A stretch of DNA of 64,000 bases from positions 806,001 through 870,000 of the forward strand of contig MARA01000005.1 in assembly GCA_001792895.1 (NCBI GenBank). Reading direction: 5' to 3'. Of this stretch, positions 35,257 to 46,067 are shown in pieces. The stretch comes from Lentinus brumalis (lineage: Eukaryota; Basidiomycota; Agaricomycetes; Polyporales; Polyporaceae). Every line of letters starts with the position of its first letter. The stretch's first letter is position 1. The position numbers and the translations under genes were made by a program. The notes under the pieces were generated by a model that did no database searches, was not told where the DNA came from, and saw only the letters and a program-made list of their open reading frames with translations.

Positions 35257-37712
35257 TCAGTGCTGCAATATCGCGCGTAAATGCCGGATGCAGACCGTTC
35301 CATCCGTCGCCGCAGAGCACATAATCTCCCCGTCAAGAGAGAATGCGAATTCATTGATGGGTGCTCCGTGCTCCGTGAGTATCGCGAGGCAGGTCCCGTC
35401 CTCGGCGTTCCACAGGCGTACTGTCCCATCCTCGTAGCCGAGTACGATGTATCGACCGTCCGGCGAAAAGGAGGCAGCCTCGACCGGGTTGATATGCGCG
35501 ACCAGGGATAAAACGGGCTGTCCTGTGCGTGTATCCCAGAGCTGCGCTGGTGCATCAGGCGATGTCGACAGTATCCGAGACCCGTCGGGAGAGAAAGACA
35601 ACCACGACGCCCATGGGCTCTCTAGCGTGTTCAGAACGGTGCCGGTCTCCATGTTGCACAAGCGGTCGTTTTGGCGTCGCGATACGATCGCAACGCGGGT
35701 GCCATCCGGCGAATACAGTGGATACAGAGGCATCCCCGTGTTCTCTCCTCCTCCCACATTGACCAGAACGAAGCCGGACGCTACGTCCCGAACCTGAATG
35801 GCTCCGTCATCTAAAGTCAAGAAGACCTGTGCAGAGTCAACGGGGTTGAACTTCGAGTCGCAGACGGGAGCGCCGTGGTTCATCAACTTCCGAGGGGGTG
35901 CTGAGGAATATACGTCCCAGACCCATGAGATTGATTCCGATTCCTCCGCGGAGTGCTTGATCCTGGCAGCTGCGCTCTGCGTGAACAACAGCCGGCGACT
36001 GTCGTGAGAGAAAACAGGTGTCTTAGATCCCCGAAAATTCGTGCGACGATCGAGTTGATAATCGGACACTACCTCCAGTGTTCCAGTCCTGATGACGCAG
36101 ATGCGAAAGACCTCATAAGTGATCCCTGCCAGTGCGCACAACGTTCCGTCTGGCGACCAGGCGCAGCCGTGTGTTTTCGTTTCTACAGGAGTCTCCGCCA
36201 CGATCTTGAAGGGGGGCTTCATATCCCGCACGTATAACCGATCTCTGCTGCAGACGGTGAGGTGTCGACTCTCCGGTATGAACATCAAGCCACAAATGGG
36301 CGGCACGTTCCAGTCGTCGACGACCGAGCCATCCTCTGTGCGCCACAGGAGAACGGAGTCATCAGCAGCAGCGCTGGCCACCCACAGCCCGTCGGTAGAG
36401 ACCACAATGGTATGAACGGGTGACTCGTGACCGATGTGGGCTGTGAGGTTGCATGAGGGACAGCATCGGGGTCGTTGTTAAGGGGTACTCACCTTCAGGA
36501 AAGGCAGCCTTCGCCATTTCTCGCTCAAACAAAGCAGGAAAGCTCTGCTTGAGGAGGTCCCGGGTGAACATAAAACGTTGCCGCTGCTCGGTTCCCGCGG
36601 CGGTGAAAGTGACGGACTTCAGATGACGGTCAAGGATGGTCTGTTGGAGGGAGGCGAGCACGGTGGTGCTGGCAGGATTCTGTAGAAGCCGATGTAGTCC
36701 ATACGAAGAGCCATGGAACACAATCTGCATATCCTGTAGTGCACGAGGCTTGAATGCGGGCAGAAAGAAGTCAATACTGCTGATGATGCGGGGATCGACT
36801 TCGCCTCCCAAGTACCTGCTAGCAGGTAGATGCACGTGTATCTCCAGAGAGCTCACTCGAGAGAGAGCGGCCCTATATGTCTCCCAGCTATGGGAGAGAT
36901 CTCGGCTGTTTACGACCGAGATATCGAGTACTAGGGACTCTACTGTGCCCCCAGCGAGGGGAAGGATCGCCCAGACGTGAGGGAAGTAACGATTGCGCAC
37001 CTAAGGCGCAAGTTGCATCAGCCCCCTGAGTATGTAGCAAAATGCAGGTAGATGGTATGGCACGTACCACTAGACTGCGAAGTTTCGTGAGTTTTCTGGA
37101 ATACGCTGGGCCATACTCGACAACTGGAACAAAGCCCTGGCTGCCCTGCCAGCTCCCCACGTCGAGGTCGTGGCAAATGAGATTTTTCAGCCTTGGCAAG
37201 GAAGTGAGGACCTCAATGATCGGCGTAGGAGTCGAGGATATAGTGCCATATAGGTAGAGAGTTTCGATGTACGAGTGAATTTTGAGGTACGTCAGCATAG
37301 AGCGATGGAATGCGACTGGGTGGACAAGACCCGCCCGGGCTTGGCGCAATTTGCAGCGACGTAGATTCGGTAATTGATTCAATAACGGGGTACAGACCAG
37401 GTCAGAGAACGGAAGGACCGGTTTGTCCCACGATGGCCCAGAGATCGAGGGCGATTCCGACTCGATTACGATCGACTGCACGATGGGTCGAAGAGACTTG
37501 TGGACACGAAGATAAGAGCATATCTCATTGAGCTGCTCAAGATTGTGAACATGGATGTCTTGAAAGAGGTGGAACCGACTACGAACATGCCACGCCTGGC
37601 ATGTCAATGCGCACGAGCGGAGGGGCCAGATGTCGTGGCGAAGCTGATCGATGATCTTCTCTTGAACCTCGATCGGAAACTGCCTGCGGAAAGAGATGGG
37701 GTGGTGGTACAT
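35257..37712 (-). CDS. F-box / WD40-repeat protein
   Basis: Three exons (37712-37068, 37000-36493, 36440-35257) with GT-AG junctions give 778 residues. The N-terminal F-box-like segment is RQFPIEVQEKIIDQLRHDIW, then PLRSCALTCQAWHVRSRFHL. A leucine-rich-like middle region follows (LLNQLPNLRRCKLRQ, SLPRLKNLICHDLDV, VSSLEIHVHLPASRY). The C-terminal half is a run of about six or seven WD40 blades: HTIVVSTDGLWVASAAADDS, VLLWRTEDGSVVDDW, HGCAWSPDGTLCAL, WLSFSPDGSRILSTSPDAPA, QLWDTRTGQPVLSL, ASFSPDGRYIVLGYEDGTVR and LWNAEDGTCLAIL. An SCF ubiquitin-ligase adaptor role would fit the architecture but is inference. Two degraded relatives lie at 33.6-34.4 and 25.9-26.4 kb, pointing to a local family. No lesion was seen in this copy. 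Confidence 0.8.
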
Positions 37713-38737
37713 ATCGACAGTGAGGAGTGTGACTAGAGCTGAGTCAGAGCTGGGTAGCTTCTGGATGAGAGTAGCGATCTAAGGGGCGCGAATATGCGTT
37801 GCTCTGTGGGAGGTGGCTTCGGTACTGCGGGATGTCTGTCAATTGGCAATGCACTTCGAGGCGCCGACATCGCTCAGCCGCTCCCCCGCTGGCATGAGCT
37901 ACATAGACGCATGTCTGGGGCCTGACGCACGGAAGTTTGAGTAAGTATCGCCTTTGTGCCCGTGTCCACGTCCCACATCTACGAAGTGGAGGCAGAGACA
38001 AGATCTTCTGGCCATTGCGCTTCGTCGCGCCTGATCTCGAGCACAAGCGCAGAGACTTACCGAGGCTATCGCCGTATCCATGCCTGCCTCAGACCCATTC
38101 ATGTGCCAAAAGCTTTCAATCATGGGCGGTACATGAGGTGATGATGGAAGCTATTCCGGTAGACAAAGAATGCAGCATAGACACCACAGCGCTACCTATG
38201 GCGGCGCAAGTCAACTGTGGACAGAGATGTGAGATGCCGGGGTCTAGTTGGAAGACAGGGTGGACTCGAACGTGACGTACTCGGCATGATGGTTCCAGTG
38301 CGTGGCGCGAATCCAGAGGTGCGAGCTCACCAGCAAGCTCGGGCTGCTAACCAGCGCCGCAAAGGACCCCTTCGTCCCCTTCTGCGCCGTGCTTTGTTGC
38401 GTTCGTAGATGCGAGAAGAATCAAAGCGCAGCGGGCACGCTGGGATCCGGAAGAGAAACAATGCCTGTGCGTGCAATCCGGCTATTCACTGGAGTCCGTA
38501 GCGCGAGGTGAGCGTTGTTGATGAGCAGACGAACATGCAGGGCCGCGCGGGGATGGGAAGCAAAGACGGTCGTTGTTGTTGTCGTCGTCTCGGACAAGGC
38601 TGGGGACGGCGCCACTGTGCCTATGTAAAGCCACGTGCACTGGCCGTTACAGTGCCCGATACCCGCACTCGCCCTTCACACAAACCACCACCTCTCCTCC
38701 CTCGACGCCGTCTTCCTCATCGCCCGCGCCGTAGATC
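37713..38737. other. Intergenic, no gene recognised
   Basis: About 1 kb between divergent start codons of the F-box/WD40 gene and UBC6. It should contain both promoters. No TATA box, RNA gene or repeat could be named. Confidence 0.45.
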
Positions 38738-40133
38738 ATGGCTAGCAAGGCTGCATACAAGCGAGTGCGTCGCCGGCCACGCTCCCTCGGGTGCCTGACT
38801 GTGGCTTACCGGTTCACAGCTTAGCAAGGAGTACATCGCCATGCAAAGGGAGCCTCCTCCGTTCGTCTGGGCTGCCCCCGATGAGAAGAACATCCTGCAT
38901 TGTGAGTAGCACTCCAGATCGCATGGTATACATGTCTTAATCACTCTCACGGCAGGGAATTACATCATTGTAAGCGGCAAGTTGAGCTGAGCTCTCCCGG
39001 ACTTACATGTGCTGCAGCGAGGCCCTCCAGACTCGCCCTTCGCTGGCGGAGAGTACCATGGTGTCCTCCTTTTTCCTCCGGAGTACCCTTTTAAGCCTCC
39101 TGGGATCAAGGTGCGTACATATACCTCCGCACGACCTTCCGGTCTGACTTTCATGCAGATGTTGACTCCGTCTGGCCGCTTCCAACCAGACAAGAAGATC
39201 TGTTTCTCCATGTCCGATTTCCACCCTGGCTCTGTGAGTGTCCTCCGGATATATATTACTTCCGGACTCTTGCTTATACGCTGCTTCGAATCAGTGGAAT
39301 CCCGCGTGGAGTGTAGCGACCATGTACGTCCTGCATCACTCACTCGGTCTGGCACATCTAACTTTGTGTTATCGCACCCGCGCTACACACCAATCCGACA
39401 GATTGACCGGTTTGCTATCGTTCATGCTCTCAGATGAGATGACCACCGGCTCGGTCACCACAACCGATGCGGAGAAGCGCGTGTATGCCGCCCGAAGCCA
39501 CTCATGGAATATACAACAGAAACGGTTCAAGGAAGCATTCCCCGAGGTGAGTTGATCTTCTGATGCCCACACGCGCCGTCAACGTCGAAGAGCGCGGCAT
39601 TTATCTTGAAAGACGAAGTACCCTTCCACCTCACTTGCCGCCGCTCAGCTCCATCCTTGCCATCTTTGTTAGACCATCTTCGTTTGCTGCGATAGCGTCC
39701 CATCGCGTTCACATTCTTCATCTCATCAAGTTCCTCCTGCGCCCCGTTTGTTCTCATCTGGATTACGTTGCTGACGCTGACTCTGCAGTACTGCACACCT
39801 ACAATGCGAGACGTTCCGAACATGGCACAAAAGGAGCGTGGGACGTCCCCAGCACCAGCACCTTCTGCCCCCGCTTCTTCCGCCGCATCAACGCCCGCCA
39901 CCACCCCTACCCCCGCCGCTGCACCCGTCGTTGCTCCTGGACCATCTCCAGCCAAGCCGGCAGCGGCAGGCGCGCCCGCGGACAAAGCGGTGGCGCGAAC
40001 AACGCCCGGCGCGGCTGCAGACGCTGCGCAGAGCTGGACGGCGTCCGTCCGACAGATGATCTGGGAGAAATGGCGCTGGGGTGTGGTCCTCGCCCTTGCA
40101 CTGGTCGTCTCTCGCATGTCGTCTAGCAATTGA
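38738..40133 (+). CDS. UBC6: ER tail-anchored ubiquitin-conjugating enzyme E2 (UBC6 / UBE2J type)
   Basis: E2 enzyme of ER-associated degradation. It starts MASKAAYKRLSKEYIAMQRE. The UBC fold reads WNYIIRGPPDSPFAGGEYHG, LFPPEYPFKPPGIK, then MLTPSGRFQPDKKICFSMSD with the active-site Cys in KICFSMSDFHPG, and NPAWSVATILTGLLSFMLSD. The Ala/Pro-rich linker after PEYCTPTMRDVPNMAQKE leads to a single C-terminal membrane segment, WRWGVVLALALVVSRM, placing the catalytic domain on the cytosolic face. Length is about 255 residues in seven exons. Most introns are about 50-75 bp, but the last (about 39546-39788) is near 240 bp. Confidence 0.93.
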
Positions 40134-40746
40134 CCTTGTCGTGTTGCTCGCCACGCATCGCTGGGGATGTGGCACTGGGTCCCCTCGGGTATGCAGGTGT
40201 GCATGCGCTGCTGATGGCATGAGCATTGCGTGGGCCGCGGGCGGTGTACGAGACGTCGATACGTGGATATATGCAACCCCTTCCTTCATCTCCTCTTCCC
40301 TTCTCACATAATAGTTTGTTCAGCATCGTAATCCCCGTGGCGGACTCGGAATTGTTTAGCTTCATTATCGGCTTGTTTCCTCCCCTTTGCCACTTCCCAC
40401 ACACTCCCGTGGGGCCGTCATCTCTCATCCAGCGCGAGCCCTGATCGTTCTGCAGCTCTTGTTTGGCCTGACCAATGTTGATATGACCTTCTCTCTCCTC
40501 CCCTTGGGCCTCCACTCGTTCCATCACTATCCCTGGTCTGTCGCATACTCGCGTTGGGTGTACGTCTACGTAGAAGCACAGAAATACAACATCATCACTC
40601 CAATGCAGCATACAATCTCGCGTCAAGCGTCAAGCTTTCAAGAGGCCACCAAGAACGAAAATCACTATGCTACGGCAATATCGGGAAGAGACATGGCTAA
40701 CCAAGATACAAAATGCATGCAAAGCACATAGCAGCAAGTGTCAAGT
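40134..40746. other. Intergenic, convergent gene ends
   Basis: About 610 bp between the UBC6 stop and the stop of the NTF2-like gene. No feature beyond 3' UTR sequence is seen. Confidence 0.5.
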
Positions 40747-43274
40747 CTAAGGGCCCAGTAGAGGCTTGATCGTCATCTGGTGCGACACCGCAACCAGAGG
40801 CCACAATCCCGGTGTATCTCTGCGCGAGCCGTGGATCAGTCAATGTCAGGGTGGCCAGCCCTACGCAGAACACGAGACTCACCGATCTTCTTCGTCCCTC
40901 TCCCTCCGCCGCAAGAGGAACCGCTGCTCGTACGCCCACCTATCCGCGCGTCTCTTGCCCTTGCCCTTGGCGCCTGGGGAGCGGTCGTGCGTCGCGTAGC
41001 AGATGAGCAGGACGTCGCCCGTGTCCTCGACGTACACGAGGTCCCAGTCAACCTCCGCCATGCCCTCCCCCTCCTCGTCGTACAGCGGCTGCTCGTCCGG
41101 GAGCGCGAGCAGCGCAGACACGATGTCCGCTCGTCCTTGGTATGGGACCCGCCCCCGACTGCCAGTGCTTGAGGTCGCTGTGGAGTCGAAGGGCGCGATG
41201 ATGGAGAGAGTCGCCATGCGCGAGTATGCCCGCACGAGGACGGCGCGGTCTTCCGAGAAGGCGATCATGTACCTACGTGTGCTTATGAGTTAAGAAACAT
41301 GGATGGGACAGAGAAAATTAGAAATGATACGTACTGCTTGAGGAAGTCGAGTGCAGCTGTCTCCATCTCGTCCATGTCCGAGGTGTCGGATGATATAGAC
41401 ACCGTGCGAGGTAACGACAGCCTGGTGATCGGAGTCAGACTCGGAGCGGCCATGTGGTTGGGGTTAGGACGAGGGCCGGGTCCGTTCGGTGGGGCTGCGT
41501 GCGGAGATGCAAGGATATTACGTGGGTCGATATCGCTGTTTGTAGTGCAGGTCTGGCTGGCAAGCGGCGGCGGCGGCGCTGGATTCGATGTAGTCTGGGA
41601 TGACAGTTCGGTGGAATCCGGCCCATCGCCGTCCGTTGTGAGGTCAATGACATCCACCAGCATCGAAGATTGCGTGATGAGGCGTTGATCAACCCTCTCG
41701 CCGCCAGACGACTGGCGAGGCAGCTGAGCAGTGCGCTCGTGATCGCCTACTTCATCATTTGGTGCGGCGAGTTGACTGGCGGCGGAATGTGGTGTGGACT
41801 CTGCACCCTGACAATTGAGGGCATGAACGGGGAAGAGATAGTCTTGCACCATGGCCTCGTCCTGGACATCCGCGCCAGGCTGGACATCCCGCTGGCGAGT
41901 TTGTTCCGTGACTCCCGTACGCGGCACATCGCCTGCTTTCGGCTCTGCCGCGACCTCCCTCTCCCCTTCTCTCTGCAGCTCCGCAGTTGGTGGAAGTAAC
42001 GTGTCTGACAACACAGGTACAGGGCTCTTCCTACATGAAAGCTGAGATAGGCGAAGGCCCTTCGAATGGACAGAGTATGCGTACCAGTCGATGACCATCC
42101 CATCTTCGCGGGTGAAGACGCGTGTTGGCTGTAGTCCCAACTTGCGGAGCTTGTCCATCTCGGTCTTTGCCAGGTCCTGGCGCGCTGGCTGGTAGCCCAC
42201 ATGTGTCTTCCGGCAATTGGGCGGGAGAGGTCCAATCCGGACGCAGCCCTGCGTGACTAACCGCGCCCCGGCCAAGGCAGGGGACGGGCTACGTTCGCGC
42301 TTCACCGGTACCAGGCTTGTCTGTGAGCCTGGTTGGGTGGTGACGGGAGGAGGAGCGTCATGCTCGCTCATTCGGAGAAGGTCGGTAGGAGCAGAGGCTG
42401 GCGGAAGCTGGGTGGATGTGACCTTGCGACGCTTCGCCGAGGGATTGGATTGCGTCGCGGGCATACCGAGGTCGTTGAGCAGAAAGGCGGAGGCGCTGGT
42501 GTCCACCAGAGAGGAGCCGCCGGAGGGAAGAGATGCGAGTGCAGAGCTGGGCTCGACAGTTGGTGTGGCTGGGATGACGGGACGTCGCCGGTGTTCATCC
42601 TCCGTACGCTTTATGGACTCATGGGACATGCCGGTGCGGACATGAGGCAGAGTACTCGTCCCAGCTTGGGATGGATGTTTCCTTCGCTTACGAGGTCGCT
42701 TCTGTGATTTTAAGGACGTCGAGTGTGCGTCCAATGAAGTTGCTCCGGGGCCTGCTGGAAGTGGATGGCGGTCTGGTTGATTTGTCCGGGACAATGGGCG
42801 CTCCGTATCCAAGGATGCAGGGTCGATAGACGGGGTTGAAGGGAAGTGTGTGTCCTGTGAAGTGCGCGGCGCGCTACTGACAGATTCGACACCAGAAGAA
42901 GGTCCTGCAGATTTAACTTCAGCGAGCGATGATCGACCAGATGGCTTCCCGGATGAAGATGAAACCCCTAGCAGAGGGCGGAGCTTTCCTGAGGACATGT
43001 TTGCATGTCCTCCCGGACCTGAGCGCGCTCCTATATCAGGACGCGACTTGTAGTAGTCTGTTCCTCCTCGAGCTGCATCCTTCCATACTTGACGAGAAGC
43101 GGGTGCAGAAGCTATCACTGTGGGAGGTGCGCCAGAGTTCCTATTCTTGTCAAGGAGCTCGTTTGGCTGAGTATCCTCTGAAGCAAGTGAAGGCCTAGCA
43201 GGTGCACGCTGCGGTCTGTCGAAAGGTCGTCTTCGATGGATGTTGTTCGAGCCAAGACGTGCGCTGAACGACAT
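40747..43274 (-). CDS. Disordered protein with a C-terminal NTF2-like domain (Mex67/NXF-like fold)
   Basis: Starts MSFSARLGSNNIHRRRPFDR. About the first 550 residues are Ser/Pro-rich and probably disordered. They include a basic patch (SQKRPRKRRKHPSQ) and a better conserved stretch, GCVRIGPLPPNCRKTHVGYQ through DLAKTEMDKLRKLGLQPTRV to DGMVIDW, that spans a 54-bp intron. The C-terminus is an NTF2-like domain: ALDFLKQYMIAFSEDRAVLV, RAYSRMATLSIIAPFDS, ADIVSALLALPDEQPLY, DVLLICYATHD, RRADRWAYEQRFLLRRRERD, and a final exon ending LWPLVAVSHQMTIKPLLGP. The ending resembles the NTF2-like domain of mRNA export receptors (Mex67/NXF1), but no leucine-rich repeats or RRM are present. A role in nuclear transport is plausible only by analogy. 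Confidence 0.75.
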
Positions 43275-43707
43275 GGGAGATGGCGTAGAGTCCTTGAACG
43301 GCGATGGGGCGATGGTTCCAACCTCAGCTCAGATTCATTGTGCCAGAGAACATCGCAACTCCAGCACAGTTGTCGTGGCAGGCGAGAGAAAGAACGGTGC
43401 AGTGTCGCGTAAAAGATGTGACACCGCGACGCGCGTCACGAGACTCCTCGTCCGCCAGGCGCGCGTCCGCACCTTGACCAGTAACCACCACCGCGACGCG
43501 TCTCGTCCGTCCGTCGCCCGTGCAAGACGTTGATGTAGGTTCAGTGGATACTCACGCGCATCTTGATGTTAGTAGTATGACGAACAAACTCAACAGAGGC
43601 TGTGACATCGGAGCATACATAAGTACATACTTAGCCACTACGCGCTTCAGCCACCGGAGCGCGATTCACTTAGAGCTTCAGTTTCGATACCTACGTAGTA
43701 TGCACGT
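43275..43707. promoter_or_regulatory. Divergent promoter region, NTF2-like gene / APN2
   Basis: About 430 bp between the two divergent starts; no specific motif was assigned. Confidence 0.4.
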
Positions 43708-45845
43708 ATGCGAATACTGTCTTGGAACATAGTATGTATTCTGCTCTTCTCCCCCTTTGATCGCAGCTCACTAACTGAGCTTGCTGGCAGAATGGTATCA
43801 GGACTTTACCCAAGTACCACCCGTAAGCAGCGAAACCTAGCAGAAGACGATATCACCCGCTGACGGAACGTGGAAACCAGATGGAACACATTCGAATCTT
43901 TTCAAGGGGTCCTCGACGAACTCAAAGCCGACGTCATATGCTTTCAAGGTGCGTTACGGACGGGCTCCGCTGTAACTTGCGCTGATCGGCTGCCGGCAAA
44001 CTGGTAGAGATGAAGTCCGCCCGCGCAGGCCTACCCCGTGACGTTGCGCTTCCTGGACCATACCATTCTTTCTTCTCCTTCCCAATCACCAAGGGAGGTT
44101 ATAGCGGCGTCGCAATATACGTCGACTCGCGCAAAGTCATTCCACTCAAGGCGGAAGAGGGCCTGTCTGGCAAACTCCAACTGAAGCCGCCTTTCTCTCC
44201 AGACGAGCGAATATCACCCTCGTATCCATACCCTCACCAAATTGACCTATACGCGAACGAAGATGGGGAGGTGCCCACGTCTTTCGATGCGCTTGACGGC
44301 GAAGGTCGCGGGCTCGTGATTGATTTCGGGCTGTTCGTCCTTATCAACGTCTACTGCCCGAACGAGACATCGGAAGCGCGACTATCGTTCAAGATGAACT
44401 ATCACCTTATGCTGCAGGAGCGCGTCCGCAAGCTTGTTGAGGAGGAGCACAGACAGGTCATCGTGGTGGGCGACATCAACGTCTGCGCTTCGCCCATGGA
44501 TCATTGCGACGGCCACCTTCCCAGCAATGTCGCTGCCTTTTATGACCATCCGGCACGAGCCTGGTTCCACAAGTGGTTAAGCCCCAACGGACCCATGATC
44601 GACATCGTGCGGCAATTTCATCCCGACCGCAAAGGGCTCTTCACCTGCAAGTGAACCTCATTACCGCATGCGTGGACTATCGCTGACGTTCACTTGCGCC
44701 ACTAGGCTGGAATATGAAGCTGCAAGCGCGCGAAACCAACTACGGCACACGCGTGGACTACATCCTCGTCACCAAGGGACTCCTCCCGTGGATCTCGCAC
44801 GGCGACATCCAACCCTCTCTCAAGGGGTCCGACCATTGCCCGATTTACATCGACCTTCGCGATGAGATCACCCTTGATTCCGGGGAGACCATCTCGTTGC
44901 ACGAGGCGATGAAGCAGACGCCTGACCTCAAGGAGCCTCCCCGCATCGCGGCGAAGTTCTGGGACGAGTTCTCGGGCAAACAGACCGTCCTGTCTTCCTT
45001 CTTCGGGAAACACCCCGTGTCGAAGCAGAAGCCTGAGGGCGACACGCCCCCTCTTCGACACCAGCACCCACTCCGGGATCTAGTGCGGATCGTGCCATAG
45101 CAACTTCGCTCCCTTCTCCGGACGCCCCCACTCCGGTTGCTGCCTCTCCTATCACTACACAGTCAATCTCCTCGCCCCCACCCCACCACTGGAACCGCCA
45201 AAGAAGCCCAAACCCCCATCGACAACCCGTACTTCCTCATCGATCTCCTCCACTCAGAAACGCAAGTCCTCAGACAACGCTTCCTCGACCAAGTCCAAGA
45301 AACTGAAGCAACAAACAAAGGGCCAGGTCAGCATCGCGTCCTTCTTCGGCAAGCCGTCCGCATCGTCCTCGTCTTCGCACACAAAGCAATCCCCTCAAGA
45401 AGTGATCGAGATCGAGGACGACCCACCGGCGAGTACGAGCGAAGGTGACCGCGACCAGCTCGACGCCGACTACCGCCTCGCCCTCGCCCTCGCAGAGGAC
45501 GCCGACCGCTCACCGGCACCAGGCTCCCCATCCTCGTCCCAAGCACAGCCCCCCTCCTCCTCCCAGAACAAAGCTGCCTGGTCGAATCTCTTCGCACCCG
45601 TCCCGCCCCCAAAGTGCACGGTGCACAATGAGCCCACGCGCCTGTACACGGTGAACAAGCAGGGCCCGAACAAGGGCAAGACGTTCTACATCTGCTCGCG
45701 ACCGGTCGGGCCTGGGTACGACAAGGGCAAGGGCGAGCGGCTGCGGGACGAGGTGGACCACCGGTACCGGTGCAACTACTTCAAGTGGGCGAGCGAGGTG
45801 CGCAAGGAGGCGATGCGCGAGCGCGAAAGAGAACGGACCAAGTAG
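43708..45845 (+). CDS. APN2: AP endonuclease 2 (ExoIII family, zf-GRF), with two apparent frameshifts
   Basis: Repairs abasic sites and blocked 3' ends in base-excision repair. It starts MRILSWNINGIRTLPKYHPW over three small exons. Catalytic ExoIII motifs are VICFQEMKSA (metal-binding Glu), VVGDINVCASPMDHCD (Asp, Asn) and KGSDHCPIYIDL (His). The tail has two PCNA-binding-like motifs, QTVLSSFFGK and QVSIASFFGKP. The C-terminal zf-GRF domain is CTVHNEPTRLYTV, KGKTFYICSRPVGPG, YRCNYFKWASE. In the linker the frame changes twice, each time by one missing base in a C run. At 45047-45051 GDTPP passes to SSTPAPTPGSSADRAI. Around 45174-45188 SISSPPP passes to LEPPKKPKPPSTTRTSSS. Without these, translation would stop at RIVP and lose the PIP box and zf-GRF. 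Assembly error is the likeliest reason. Confidence 0.87.
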
Positions 45846-46067
45846 ATTGGTTCAGAACTATTTTCTGCATGAGCATGTTGTTGGCGCCTTGTTCTCTTCG
45901 CTGTATGATATCACACCACCCACTGCACGGAAACTTGTATACATCGGAACGCACTACGGTACAAATCTGAGATGGATGGAGGTCGTCCGAGAGCGAATGT
46001 AGGAGACAATGGACAGACGGCAAGAGCGGATAGAAGCACAATGAACAATGGTATATATGTAGTAAGA

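Noticed and set aside
38210..38310. tRNA-like GACTCGAACG string
   Set aside because: No stem pairing or A box on either strand.
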